A stretch of 64,000 nucleotides of DNA from Sva-07 sp963752815 (GTDB lineage: Bacteria; Actinomycetota; Acidimicrobiia; Acidimicrobiales; Ilumatobacteraceae). A program made the position numbers and the translations under genes. The stretch's first letter is position 1. Each line of letters opens with the position of its first letter. The stretch lies in NCBI GenBank assembly GCA_963752815.1, contig CAVVZI010000021.1:186001-250000 (forward strand), given 5' to 3'. Shown piece by piece: positions 34,830-44,804 of this stretch. Under the pieces are notes generated by a model, which saw only the letters and a list, made by a program, of their open reading frames with translations, had not been told where the DNA came from and did no database searches.

Positions 34830-36014
34830 ATGACCACCATTGACCACGACGTCGCGCGCCTGCTCACCGACGAGATGCTCGCCGAGTTCGACGAGCGAGC
34901 TGCGACCTACGACCGGGAGAACACGTTCTTCAGCGAAGACTTCGAAGCGCTGCGCGACTCCGGCTACCTGCTTGCCACCGTGCCCGCCGACATGGGCGGC
35001 GGCGGGCTGGGCCTCGACGAATACGTCAAGTTGCACAGCCGGCTCGCCTACCACGCCGCGCCCACCGCCCTCGGGGTGAACATGCACACGTACTGGACCG
35101 GCGTCGCATCCGACCTGCGCAAGGCCGGCGACCACTCGTGCGATTTCCTGCTCGACGCCGCAGTGCGCGGCGAGGTCCTGGCAGCGCTGCACGGCGAGGC
35201 CGGCAACGACCTCCCGTTGCTGCTGTCGTCGAGTTCCGCCGAGCGGGTGGACGGTGGCTGGAAGATCAACGGTCACAAGATCTTCGGCTCGCTCAGCCCG
35301 GTGTGGACCCTCGGCGGGTTCCACGCGATGTCGACCGACGATCCCGCAGGGCCGCAGATCGTCCACGGGTTCGTCAAGTCCGACGCGCAGGGCCTCGCCG
35401 TCGTCGACACGTGGGACACCCTCGGCATGCGTGCCACGCAGAGCCAGGACACCATGTTGCACGACGTCTTCGTGCCCGACTCACAGATTGTGCTGGTGTG
35501 CCCGGCCGGGTTCGCGGGCGCGGGCATGTTCCAGGTGTCGATCTTCGCCTGGGCGCTCCTCGGCTTCGCGTCCGTGTACCAGGGCATCGCCCATCGCGCC
35601 TTCGACATCACCGTCGACAAGGCACCGCAGCGGTCGTCCGTCGCACTCACCCGCTCGATGGCGTACCACCCCGAGGTGCAGCACCTGGTGGCCGACATGC
35701 GCATCGCGCTCGACGCCATCGACGCGATGGTCGAACGCACCGCGACCGACTGGGCGACCGGGGTGGAGCACGAGGACTGGCCGGTGCGCCTCGTCGCCAC
35801 CCGCCAGTTCGTCGTCAACCAGACGATGGCGATCGTCGGGTGGGCGCTCGACGTGTCGGGCGGGTCGGCATCGTTCAAGCGCAGCCGGCTCGAGCAGCTG
35901 TACCGCGACTCGAGCATGGGGCGCTTCCACCCCGGCAACACCCTGCTCGCCCACGAGCTGATCGGCAAGCTCTGCCTGGGCATCAACCCCGACGAAGCCC
36001 CTCGCTGGGGCTGA
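34830..36014 (+). CDS. Acyl-CoA dehydrogenase-family protein
   Basis: 394 residues. The N-terminal helical domain, a beta domain with WKINGHKIFGSLSPVWTLGGFHA and GMRATQSQDTMLHDVFVP, and the C-terminal helical bundle with VNQTMAIVGWALDVSGGSASFKRSRLEQLYRD follow the acyl-CoA dehydrogenase layout. The usual catalytic Glu is not clear at the expected place, so it may be a related flavin-dependent enzyme. A ribosome site (GAAAGGGG) precedes the ATG. Substrate unknown. Confidence 0.85.
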   Translation: MTTIDHDVARLLTDEMLAEFDERAATYDRENTFFSEDFEALRDSGYLLATVPADMGGGGLGLDEYVKLHSRLAYHAAPTALGVNMHTYWTGVASDLRKAGDHSCDFLLDAAVRGEVLAALHGEAGNDLPLLLSSSSAERVDGGWKINGHKIFGSLSPVWTLGGFHAMSTDDPAGPQIVHGFVKSDAQGLAVVDTWDTLGMRATQSQDTMLHDVFVPDSQIVLVCPAGFAGAGMFQVSIFAWALLGFASVYQGIAHRAFDITVDKAPQRSSVALTRSMAYHPEVQHLVADMRIALDAIDAMVERTATDWATGVEHEDWPVRLVATRQFVVNQTMAIVGWALDVSGGSASFKRSRLEQLYRDSSMGRFHPGNTLLAHELIGKLCLGINPDEAPRWG

Positions 36015-36033
36015 GCAACCACTGGATGAGCGG

Positions 36034-36069
36034 ACCACCGTCGCTGACGCGGACGGCAGCGACGGTGGT
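36034..36069. terminator. 13-bp perfect hairpin between convergent genes
   Basis: ACCACCGTCGCTG, loop ACGCGGACGG, CAGCGACGGTGGT. It lies between the stops of the acyl-CoA dehydrogenase and the PLDc_N gene and probably serves both directions. Confidence 0.65.
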
Positions 36070-36120
36070 GCCCATCGCCCGGACCTTCCACCGCAGCTCG
36101 GCGGCCCAGCCGACCGCCCG

Positions 36121-36369
36121 TCAGACCGCCGGGCGCAGCGGTGGGTTCGGGTCCCGCATCTCAGGCCGAAGGAGGATGTAGATCAGTGCACCGAGCAGCG
36201 GCAGCACGATGATCACCAGTGCCCACCCGGCCTTCGCCGCGCCGCTGTGGTCAGAGCGCCGGAAGTTGTCGATGAACGTGTAGATCACGACGAAGGCGAC
36301 CAGCACGAACATGAACAGCAATACGAGCGACCAGAACACGCCCAGCAATGGATAGTCGTAGGCCAGCAT
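36121..36369 (-). CDS. Small PLDc_N-type membrane protein
   Basis: 82 residues. Two membrane segments (LLGVFWSLVLLFMFVLVAFVVIYTFI and WALVIIVLPLLGALIYILLRP) with the cardiolipin-synthase N-terminal pattern (ending RPEMRDPN). ATG 36369 is preferred over 36372 because AGGAG lies six bases upstream. Such short proteins have no catalytic domain and unknown function. Confidence 0.75.
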   Translation of the reverse strand: MLAYDYPLLGVFWSLVLLFMFVLVAFVVIYTFIDNFRRSDHSGAAKAGWALVIIVLPLLGALIYILLRPEMRDPNPPLRPAV

Positions 36370-36457
36370 CATGATCTCCTTGGTCGCGGGAGCGGTTGGA
36401 CTCCCACAGTCTGGTACCAGCCGCAGTGCCGGTGAGGGACGGTGGCCCGGAGGCCGC

Positions 36458-38653
36458 TCACAGAATTCCGAACTCGCGGGCGGCGCGGACGGCGCTCTTG
36501 CGATCGCCCACACCGAGTTTGCGGTAGATGGCGGCGGTGTGCGTCTTGACGGTGTTGAGCGACACGTACAACTCGGTCGAGATCTCGCGTTGGGACAGCT
36601 TGGTGGGCAGATACCGCAGGACGGCGAGTTCCCGCTCGGTGAGTTGCTCCACCAGCGCGTCGGTGGGCGCGACGGGCGCGGACGAGCGGTGGTGGCGCGC
36701 ACTGGCCCGCGTGAGGTGGCTGATCGCGATGCCGGGGTCGACACAGCGATCGACCACCTCGCGGGCTTCCGCGAGCAGCGCCTCGCCGTCGTCGTCGCCG
36801 AGATCGAGCAGCGTGTCACCGCAACTGGTCAGCACGTACGCCAATCCCAGACTCGTCGTGCCCCGTCGTGCCAACTCGACGGCATGCACGGCGTGCGACC
36901 GGGCGATCTCGGGGTCGCCGGCGGTCCGAGCTGCCACCGCGAACGCGGGTGCGATCCCGTGATAGCCGGGCAGACCGAACGACCGGGCCGTGTCCAGTGC
37001 GTCGTCCGCGGCCGCCGCGCGCCGCGTCCACGGTGCCGTCGTCCACCTCGACGATCGCGAGTGAGACGAGCGCGAGCACGTGGGCGGTCAGCCGCTGGTC
37101 CTCCCGGCGCGCGGCTGATCGCGGTCGCGAGGGCCGCCCTGGCCTCGTCCGGGAATCCGGCCCAGGCGTACGCCGCGCCGACCGCGGTTGCCAGTTCGGC
37201 CGGCCGCCGCGGCAGGTCGACGGTGGCGGCGATGTCCCGCGCCGTCGCCAGCGCGCTGGCGACGTCGCCCCGCCCCAATGCGACGTTGATGCTCAGCGGC
37301 ATGGCGATCACGCGGTCGAAGGTGTCGGGCGCGACGGCGAGCGCGGTGTCGAGCGACTGCTGCGCTTCGGCGTACCGACCGGTGAGGTAGTGGCACCAAC
37401 CCCACAGCAACGAGCACACGGTGTCGGTCGCTCCCGCGGGACCGATCTGATCGAGCAACGTGCGCAGAGTCCGCACCTGTCCGCTGCCGAGCAGGTCCGG
37501 GCCGACGACGCGCATCGCGCGCATCGCCGCGTCGACATCGCCGGCGGCGAGTCGGTGCTCGACCGCGTGGGCGTAGTCGTGGTGCGACTCGAACCAGGCC
37601 GCGGCGCGGCGTTGCAACTCCGGCAGCCGTTCGGGGAAGGTGCGTTGCGCTTCGAGCACGAGCAGATCGCGCAGGAGGTGGTGGTACCGGAACCACTCCC
37701 CGGTGCTGTCCAAGCGGACGACGAGCTGGTTCCGGTCGGCCGTGGCGGCCAGCCATCGGCTCCCGTCGGACGACCCGGTGACGGCGTCGACGAGCGGTCC
37801 GGACAGCCGATCGAGCACGGAGGTCTCCAGGAGTCGACGCCGGTCGTCGTCGGGAGTGGCGGCGAGCAGCTCGTCGCTGAGGTAGCCGACGACCAGTTGA
37901 TCGTCGCCCCGGAACGCCTCGACGAACCGGGCAGGATCAGCGGACCGTTCGAGCGACAGGCCGGCGAGCACCAGGCCCGCGGCCCATCCCTCGGTGCGTG
38001 CGCACAGCTCGTCGATCAAGGTCGGACGACAGCGTCGCCGCCCCCAACAACGCCGACGCCTCACCGGCGGCGAAGCGCAGGTCGTGGGCGCGGATCTCGC
38101 TCAGTTGGTTCCGCACCCGCAGCCTGCCGAGGCGGAACGGTGGGTCGATACGCGTGGCGACCACCAGCGTGAGTTCGGGCGGGCACAGGTCGACGAGGCG
38201 CTCGACGCCACGGTGCACGCTGTCGCTGTCGATCAGGTGGTAGTCGTCGATCACCACGATGATCCGCTCGTCGTTGACCAGTTCGTTCACCAGCGCCGGC
38301 ACGATCACACGACCGTCTCCCTGCGAGCCGGCGACGAGCGGCGACAGGAGCGTCGCGACGCTCGGTCGCTGTCGACCGATCGCGGCGACGAGCGACGACC
38401 AGAAGCGAGCGGGATCGGAGTCGCCGTCCTCGACCTGCAGCCACGCCACCGGCAGCGCCTGGCGAGCGGCCCACGAGGCGAGCAGCGTCGACTTCCCCGA
38501 GCCGGCCGGCGCGCTCACCAGAACCAGCGGAACATGGCGCTCGATGCCGTTGTCGACGATGACGTCGAGCCGGGTGCGTTCGACGAGTCGCGTCGGCGGT
38601 GCCGGCGGACGAAGTTTGGTCGCCGCGATTCCGAACTCGTGGTCCAGGGGCAT
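36458..38653 (-). CDS. MalT-like LuxR regulator with several frameshifts
   Basis: The N-terminus (from ATG 38653) has KLRPPAPPTRLVERTRL and the P-loop VSAPAGSGKSTLLASW, as in MalT-like ATPases; VVIDDYHLIDS is the Walker B. The frame changes near 38020, 37110 and 37000, but each side reads as expected: TEGWAAGLVLAGLSL, then TPR-like repeats, then the C-terminal LuxR DNA-binding domain LTERELAVLRYLPTKLSQREISTELYVSLNTVKTHTAAIYRKLG. Reconstructed length is about 730 residues. Divergent from the gene at 38743, with palindromic sites between. Disrupted gene or sequencing errors. Confidence 0.75.
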
Positions 38654-38678
38654 TTCGTTCGACCCTAACGCCGCGAAG

Positions 38679-38720
38679 TCACCCGGGTGAGATGTCCCAC
38701 GGGGTGAGGCGCCGTCACCC
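38679..38720. promoter_or_regulatory. TCACCC/GGGTGA operator cluster in the divergent promoter
   Basis: The perfect palindrome TCACCCGGGTGA (38679-38690) is followed by GGGTGA (38702-38707) and TCACCC (38715-38720). Four half-sites in 42 bases, midway between the MalT-like regulator and the small protein-ABC operon, suggest binding sites for a dimer, plausibly that regulator. Confidence 0.5.
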
Positions 38721-38742
38721 GGTGCAATGAGACCGTGGGGTC

Positions 38743-39012
38743 ATGTTCGAACCCACCACCTACGAGATCGTGATCAGGGGATGGGCGAGTGCTCGGATCC
38801 TGCGCCCGCTCCTCGACGACTTCGCCTGCGATCACGCGGGCGACGGCGTCACACGACTGATCGGTGAGATCCACGACCCGGCCCACCTGCACGGCGTGGT
38901 CGCCCACCTCACCGCGGTGAACGCCGAACTGATCTCGATCGCCCCCGTCACGCTCACAGCCGCCACATCCACCATCAACACGCCCAACGACCAGGAATGG
39001 ACCACCACATGA
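38743..39012 (+). CDS. Small hypothetical protein upstream of ABC transporter
   Basis: 89 residues. The pattern YEIVIRGWASARILRPLLDDFACDHAGDGVTRLIGEIHDPAHLHGVVAHLTAVNAELISI resembles small actinobacterial proteins with a domain of unknown function that often accompany transporters. The stop overlaps the ABC ATPase start (ATGA), so it is translationally coupled. Role unknown. Confidence 0.65.
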   Translation: MFEPTTYEIVIRGWASARILRPLLDDFACDHAGDGVTRLIGEIHDPAHLHGVVAHLTAVNAELISIAPVTLTAATSTINTPNDQEWTTT

Positions 39013-39731
39013 TCACCGTCTCCGCACTCACGAAGCACTACGGCAACCGGGTCGTCGTCGACGACATGACCTTCGACATCCCGGCGGGCCGTGTCACCGG
39101 CTTCGTCGGCCCGAACGGCGCCGGCAAGTCGACCACCATGCGGATGATGGTCGGGCTCACCCGCCCCGACCACGGCGACGTCCGCTACCACGGCGTCAGC
39201 TACACCCAACTGCTCCGGCCGGCACACATCGTCGGCTCGGTGCTCGACGCCCGATGCATGCATCCGGGACGCACCGCCCGCAACCATCTCCGCGCCCTCG
39301 CCGCGCTCAGCGCCGTCCCCACGCGCCGGGTCGACGAGGTGCTCGGCGAGGTGGGGCTCGAGCGCGCCGCCGACCAGCGCGCCGGAGGCTTCTCGCTCGG
39401 CATGCGCCAGCGCCTCGCACTCGCCGGTGCGTTGCTCGCCGAACCCGAGGTGCTGCTGCTCGACGAGCCGTCCAACGGCCTCGACCCCGACGGCATCCGC
39501 TGGCTGCGCAACACGCTCACCACGTTCGCCGCGAACGGCGGCACCGTGTTCCTGTCGACCCACCTGATCGGCGAACTGGAGAAGTTCGCCGACGACCTGA
39601 TCGTGATCGGCGCCGGGAAGTTGCTGGCGGCCGAATCGGTGGCCACCACCATCGCCCGCGATCCGTCACGACCGCTCGAGGAGATCCTCCTCGACATGAC
39701 CAGCGCCGTCGCCGAATTCGCATCCGTCTGA
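39009..39731 (+). CDS. ABC transporter ATP-binding protein
   Basis: 240 residues. Walker A GPNGAGKST, signature FSLGMRQRLALAGALL, Walker B EVLLLDEPSNGLDPDG and switch His in STHLIGE. Typical of multidrug or ABC-2 type exporters. The start at 39009 is chosen for ATGA overlap with the small gene; ATG at 38997 is also in frame. The permease follows 29 bases later. Confidence 0.9.
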   Translation: MITVSALTKHYGNRVVVDDMTFDIPAGRVTGFVGPNGAGKSTTMRMMVGLTRPDHGDVRYHGVSYTQLLRPAHIVGSVLDARCMHPGRTARNHLRALAALSAVPTRRVDEVLGEVGLERAADQRAGGFSLGMRQRLALAGALLAEPEVLLLDEPSNGLDPDGIRWLRNTLTTFAANGGTVFLSTHLIGELEKFADDLIVIGAGKLLAAESVATTIARDPSRPLEEILLDMTSAVAEFASV

Positions 39732-39760
39732 CCCGAATCTCGAACCGAAGAAGGAACCCC

Positions 39761-40621
39761 ATGACCATGACCATCAGCACCACATCCGCCATCGACCACG
39801 GCACGTCATCCGCGCCGTCGCCCGCCCGCCGAGTCACCGAACGATCACGTCGGGACGACCTGGCCGCAGGGCCCGCCGCACTGCGCAGTGAATGGATCAA
39901 GGCGACGTCTCTGCGATCCAACGTCGCGATCGTCGCCTCGATCCCGGTCATCGGGGTCCTGTTGTCGTGGATCCTGGCCACCTTCGTCAAGATCGATCCC
40001 GACACGCACCTGCCGTTCAACGTCGGCGAGACCTTCATCTTCTCCACGTGGCTCACCACCGTGCTGGCGACCATCGTCGGCGCGCTGTTGTTCACCTCGG
40101 AGGTCCAGCACGGCACGATCGCGAATGCGGTCGCCGCCCAACCCGCGCGGTGGGTCATCGTCGCCGCCAAGTCGACCCTGGCGGCGGGCTTCGGCCTGGC
40201 GATGGGGGTCCTCGGCATGATCGGTGGCCTGAGCGGTGCCGTGCTCGGCGGACTCGAGAAGGGCGACACCTCCGGCATGGCATCGACCGCACTCTGGGGT
40301 CTGCTGCTCACCACGCTCGCCCCGCTGCTCGGCCTGGGTGTCGGCATGATCCTCCGCCACAGCGCCGCCGCGATCTCGATCGTGCTGGTGTGGGCATTCG
40401 TCCTCGAGAACCTCGTCCGCACGCTCGTCCCGGCGAACGCCGCCCGATTCATGCCGTTCAGCGCCGCCGCCGGCCTGCTCGGCATCTCCCAAGCCACCGA
40501 CGACGCATCGACGCTCGCCGCGGCACTCAGCCGAGTGCAGGACGCGGTGCTGTTCGGCGGATACGTCGCCTTGGCGCTCGCGGTCGGAACGGTGTTGTTC
40601 TACCGGCGGGACACGAACTGA
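39761..40621 (+). CDS. ABC-2 type permease
   Basis: 286 residues with six hydrophobic segments: after a polar N-terminus, LRSEWIKATSLRSNVAIVASIPVIGVLLSWIL, a run with STWLTTVLATIVGALLFTSEVQHGTIANAV, GFGLAMGVLGMIGGLSGAVLGG, LLLTTLAPLLGLGVGMILRHSAAA, SIVLVWAFVLENLV and VLFGGYVALALAVGTVLFYRR. This is the ABC-2 pattern. AAGGAA lies six bases before the ATG. It works with the ATPase upstream; cargo unknown. Confidence 0.85.
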   Translation: MTMTISTTSAIDHGTSSAPSPARRVTERSRRDDLAAGPAALRSEWIKATSLRSNVAIVASIPVIGVLLSWILATFVKIDPDTHLPFNVGETFIFSTWLTTVLATIVGALLFTSEVQHGTIANAVAAQPARWVIVAAKSTLAAGFGLAMGVLGMIGGLSGAVLGGLEKGDTSGMASTALWGLLLTTLAPLLGLGVGMILRHSAAAISIVLVWAFVLENLVRTLVPANAARFMPFSAAAGLLGISQATDDASTLAAALSRVQDAVLFGGYVALALAVGTVLFYRRDTN

Positions 40622-40645
40622 CCGGCAGCGGCGTACGGCCGGTGG

Positions 40646-41695
40646 TCACGACGACCCGATGGCCGCCAGCAGGGCGTCGGGCGCCTCGTACGGAACGAGG
40701 TGTCCGACGCCCGGCAGCTCGACGTACGTCGAGTCGGCGATGAGCTGGGCGAGCCGCATCCCGTTGCCGACCGGAATGAGCGGATCGTCGGCTCCGTGCA
40801 GCACGACCGTCGGTGCGGTGATACGCCCGAGGCGCGAGGGCCCCGACCAACCGGAGATGGCGCGCAGCTGGTTGATCACGCCGGCGCGAGGGGTGGGTCG
40901 CTCACGCAGGTGGCGGACCAGCTCGCGCATGCCGTCGGGGTCGAGCCGGCGAAAGTCGCCCCCGACGACGGCCCCCCACGTGCGTTCGAAGAACGAACCA
41001 ACGCCCTCGCCGGGGCGGGGCGTCGCGGTCATCGCCTCGAGAACCGACCTCGCCGGCGCAAACCCGGCGGGAGTGGGCGGGCGGGTGCCGCAGAGCACGA
41101 GGCGTTCCACCACGTCGGGATGGTTGATCGCCAGTTCCTGGGCGATCATCCCGCCCATCGAGAGCCCGACGATCGTCGCTGATCGAGCGCCGATCGCCCG
41201 CAGCACCTCGCGCACGTCGTCGGCGAGTTGGGTCATCGTGAACGGAGCCGGCGCGGTGCGGGAGTATCCCGAGCCCCGGTTGTCCACCCGCACGACGTCG
41301 TACGAGCGCTCGAGCTGCTCGACGAGGCCGGCCGGCCACAGGAGCCCCGACGCGGTCCAGCCGTTCACGAGCACGACGACCGGACGCCCGGTGGCGTCCA
41401 CCCGGTCGGGCCCATGCCAGAACACGTGCGGAGCACCCGCTCGCGCCGTCGGTCGATTTGGGGCGAGCCGGGCGCGTGCCGCGCGCTCGCCTCGAGCCCA
41501 ACGTTGCCGTTCGGTGTCCCGTCCTGTCGCGGTCGAGATCAGGCTCGCCCAACGATCGTGGTGGTCTCGAAGCAGCGCTTCGTACTGGATCCCGGCGCGG
41601 ATCACGTGCGCGCCGGCCTCGCTCTGCACCAGCGGTGCGGCGATCGCGATCGTGCCTGCCATCGCCGGTCCGGCGAACCGTCGGCCGATCGTCAC
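40646..41695 (-). CDS. Alpha/beta-hydrolase
   Basis: 349 residues from a GTG that directly follows the TGA of the acyl-CoA synthetase gene. Nucleophile elbow GLSMGG, acid in HGADDPLIP and His in GVGHLVP form the triad; DNRGSGYS is the oxyanion loop region. The N-terminal segment has AMAGTIAIAAPLV, possibly membrane-associated. Could be an esterase, or a PHA or acyl hydrolase, given its neighbours. Confidence 0.85.
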   Translation of the reverse strand: MTIGRRFAGPAMAGTIAIAAPLVQSEAGAHVIRAGIQYEALLRDHHDRWASLISTATGRDTERQRWARGERAARARLAPNRPTARAGAPHVFWHGPDRVDATGRPVVVLVNGWTASGLLWPAGLVEQLERSYDVVRVDNRGSGYSRTAPAPFTMTQLADDVREVLRAIGARSATIVGLSMGGMIAQELAINHPDVVERLVLCGTRPPTPAGFAPARSVLEAMTATPRPGEGVGSFFERTWGAVVGGDFRRLDPDGMRELVRHLRERPTPRAGVINQLRAISGWSGPSRLGRITAPTVVLHGADDPLIPVGNGMRLAQLIADSTYVELPGVGHLVPYEAPDALLAAIGSS

Positions 41696-43281
41696 TCACG
41701 ACGAAGTCCCGGCGCCCGGCGCGGCCCGTTCGGCGAGCGAGCGGCGCAGGATTTTGCCGGTGGAGTTCCGCGGGAGCTCGTCGATGAACTCCACTCGCCT
41801 GGGCACCTTGTGGCGCGCGAGATGGTCCCGGACGTGGGCGCGCACTTGGTCGGCGGTGAGCTTCGCGCCTCGTCGACGAACGACGAACGCGGCGAGCACC
41901 TGGCCGAACTCTTCGTCGGCGACACCGATGACGGCGACCTCGGCAACCGACGGGTGGTGGCTCAGCAGTTCCTCGACCTCACCCGGGAACACGTTCTCGC
42001 CGCCGGACACGATCATGTCGTCCTCGCGACCCTCGACGAAGAGGAGCCCGTCGCGGAAGAAGCCGAGGTCGCCCGACGAGAGCAACCCGTGGCGCTCCTC
42101 CTTGCTCCCACCGGTGGTGTAGCCGTCGAACCGCATCGAACTGCCGACGAAGACACGGCCCACCGTGCCATCCGGAACGACCGCATCGTGGTTGTCGAGG
42201 ATCTCGACCCGCACCCCGAACGCCACGCGGCCCGCCGTCGAGGGTGCCTCGAGCAGGTCCGATGGGATCGCGATCGTCGCGACGGCGACCTCGGTCGATC
42301 CGTACAAGTTGTAGAGGACCGGTCCGAATCGCTCGAGCGCCGCCGTCGCCAACCTGCTGCCGAGGGCCGAGCCGCTCGACGCGATCACGCGCAGGTCGCT
42401 CGTGGGAGCCGCCACGAGCACCTCCGGATCGAGCGCGAGGATGCGCGAGAGCATCACCGGGACGACCACCAAGCACCTGCGCACGGTGCTCGGACGTGGC
42501 ACGCAGCGTCGCTTCCGCGTCGAAGCGCCGGGACAGCACGTTGGTGCTGCACCGTCCGACGCCGAGGAGCAGGTTCGTCAGCCCCCAACCATGGAAGAGC
42601 GGCGCCGCGACCACTTGGGTGTCACCGGGCCGGAACGGGATGCGCTCCAACACGGCTGCGATCCCCTCGATCGCACCGGAGTCGCTGCGCCGAGCCGCAC
42701 CCTTCGGCTGGCCTGTCGTACCGGACGTGAGGATCACCATTCGTCCCTGCCGTCGGCGAGGCGTGGCCGGCACGGCCGAACGGGCGAGCGCGGCCATCGC
42801 CGACTCGTCGAACGTCTCGACGCCCGCCTCCCCGACGATGTCGGCGAACTCGTCGTCGTGGACGATCGCCGTGATCCCCTCCGACCGCACCACCGCCGCA
42901 AGCTGAGGCGCCGCGAATCCGGTGTTGAGGAGCACGACATCAGCACCGGTGGCGGAAGCCGCCACCAGCCATTCGACGAAGCCGCGGTGGTTCCGACACA
43001 GCAGACCGACCCGGCTCCCTTCGCCCACCCCGCGCGAGCAACGCCCCGGCGATCCGCTGCGACCGATCCCACAACGTGGCATACGTGATGCTGCCGTCGT
43101 CGTCGTGGATGGCGATGCGATCGGGATAGCGGGCCGCAGCCGCCGCCACCACCCCAGGCAGCGTCGTGCCCCACGGCGCCATCGCCAACAATGACCGCGC
43201 CAGCCGGTCGGGTCGCTCGAACAGTTGGAAATTCGCTCGAGCCAGGATCACGCCCGCCGCCAAGCGGCGCTGAAGGGACAT
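41696..43281 (-). CDS. AMP-forming acyl-CoA synthetase, two frameshifts
   Basis: The protein starts MSLQRRLAAGVILARANFQLFERP. The ATP-binding motif VILTSGTTGQPKGA, LYNLYGSTEVA, the GDLGFFRDG motif and the C-terminal PRNSTGKILRR (catalytic Lys) are all present but lie in separate frames, with shifts near 43030 and 42480. Joined, the length is about 528 residues, normal for the family. It likely activates fatty or aromatic acids as CoA thioesters. It is divergent from the PHA genes, 69 bases away, and overlaps no other gene. Confidence 0.8.
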
Positions 43282-43350
43282 CGCTGTCACCCTATGCGGA
43301 CCCCGCGAGATCGCCGGCCCGCTGGGGCTAGTGTCGGTCCGGGAGGCACC

Positions 43351-43776
43351 ATGGCATCATCGTCGCCGTTGTGGAAAAAGGTGTTCGATGCGCTCGACGA
43401 GCGGCTGAGCCCCGCGATCAACGAGATGGCCCAGAGCGAGGATGCCGCGACGCTGGTGGCGCTCGGCCGACGGGGGCGCAGCGAGCTCGACCGGCGGATG
43501 GAGCAGGCGTCACGGCGCACGCTGCACCTGCTCAACCTGCCGGCAGGGAGCGACGTCAACCGCCTGCTCGAGCACATCGCCCGACTCGAGCGGGAGGTGA
43601 GGGACCTCCGCAATGCCCTCACCGATCGCGAGAACGCGGAGTACCTGGCGTCGCTCGCGGCGCGCCACGAAGCAGATCGGCCCGCTGCGAAGCGCCGATC
43701 GGCGCCACGCTCGAAGGGAGGCGCAGGTGGCCACGATGCCAACGCCGACCGATCTGCTCGAGCGGATACGGCTTGA
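43351..43776 (+). CDS. PHA synthase partner protein (PhaE/PhaR-like)
   Basis: 141 residues. LLNLPAGSDVNRLLEHIARLEREVRDLRNAL matches the C-terminal pattern of PhaE/phasin-type subunits: a short NLP motif followed by a coiled coil. The start has GGGAGG six bases upstream. It overlaps the synthase gene by 50 bases, which implies coupled translation and a shared complex. The N-terminal half is helical (KKVFDALDERLSPAINEMAQ). Confidence 0.7.
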   Translation: MASSSPLWKKVFDALDERLSPAINEMAQSEDAATLVALGRRGRSELDRRMEQASRRTLHLLNLPAGSDVNRLLEHIARLEREVRDLRNALTDRENAEYLASLAARHEADRPAAKRRSAPRSKGGAGGHDANADRSARADTA

Positions 43777-44803
43777 CGTCGAGCGGAACGCGCTGCGTGC
43801 TCGCAACGGACTGAAGCACCTCGCCGGCGTCGGGCGGCCCGCGGTCGGGTGCTCTCCCAAGGACGTGGTGTGGCGACGCGACAAGGTCCAGCTCTACCGG
43901 TACCACAGCCCGGGTCCCACGCTCGGACCTCCGCTCCTGCTCGTCATGAGTCTCGTGTCGAAGCCGTACGTGCTCGACCTCACGCCGGGCAACAGCTTCG
44001 TCGAGGCCTTGGTCGGCCGTGGGTTCGACGTCTACATGATCGACTGGGGCACGCCCGACGCGGCCGATTCCGGCAACAGTTTCGAGACCTACTGCGACGA
44101 GTACATCCCGTTCGCCTGTGCCGCGGCGATGCGCACGAGCGGAGTCGACGAACTCCACGTGTTCGGTTACTGCTTCGGTGGCGTGCTGTCGTTGATGTTC
44201 GCGGCCGGCCATCCGGAGATTCCCTTGCGCACGCTGTCGCTGATGGCGACACCGATCGACTTCGCCGCGATGGGCGGCATGACGACGATCCTGCGCGACC
44301 CCCGGGTCGATCTGTCCGACTTCCTGGACGAGACCGGCAATGTCCCTGCCGACGCCGTGCTGCGCGGGCTCTCGTCCGCGCGGGTCACCGGTGACGCCAC
44401 GATGTACGCCAACCTCCTCGAGAAGCTGGAGAACAGCCAGTACATCGCCGCCCACGAGGCGATGCACGGATGGGCGACCGACCACATCCCGTTCCCCGGC
44501 GCGTGCTTCCGGCAGACCGCGGAGTGGCTGATCCGCGACAACCTGCTCGCCGAGAACCGCCTCGTCACGGCCGCGGGCGATCTCGATCTCGGCTCGATCG
44601 CCTGCCCCGTGATGAACGCCGTCGGCACGGCCGACCATCTGGTCCCGATCGAGTCGAACCGGCCCCTGCTCGACATCCTCCCCGACCTCGACGACCTCCA
44701 GTTCCCGGCGGGGCACGTCGGGCTGATCGTGGGCAGCAAGGCGCACCGCGTCTCGATCCCCGGGATGCTCGATTGGATCGAAGCGCACAGCGACAGGAGC
44801 TGA
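43727..44803 (+). CDS. phaC: Poly(3-hydroxyalkanoate) synthase (class III-like)
   Basis: 358 residues. The lipase-like box GYCFGG carries the catalytic Cys (G-x-C-x-G); the later catalytic Asp is in NAVGTADHLVPI and the His in PAGHVGLIVG. DVYMIDWGTPD and SLMATPIDF are further PhaC signatures. The length of about 355 is class III rather than class I. The GTG at 43727 follows AGGGAGG by five bases and is preferred over ATG 43736. It forms a pair with the upstream PhaE-like protein. Confidence 0.88.
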   Translation: MATMPTPTDLLERIRLDVERNALRARNGLKHLAGVGRPAVGCSPKDVVWRRDKVQLYRYHSPGPTLGPPLLLVMSLVSKPYVLDLTPGNSFVEALVGRGFDVYMIDWGTPDAADSGNSFETYCDEYIPFACAAAMRTSGVDELHVFGYCFGGVLSLMFAAGHPEIPLRTLSLMATPIDFAAMGGMTTILRDPRVDLSDFLDETGNVPADAVLRGLSSARVTGDATMYANLLEKLENSQYIAAHEAMHGWATDHIPFPGACFRQTAEWLIRDNLLAENRLVTAAGDLDLGSIACPVMNAVGTADHLVPIESNRPLLDILPDLDDLQFPAGHVGLIVGSKAHRVSIPGMLDWIEAHSDRS

Positions 44804-44804
44804 C

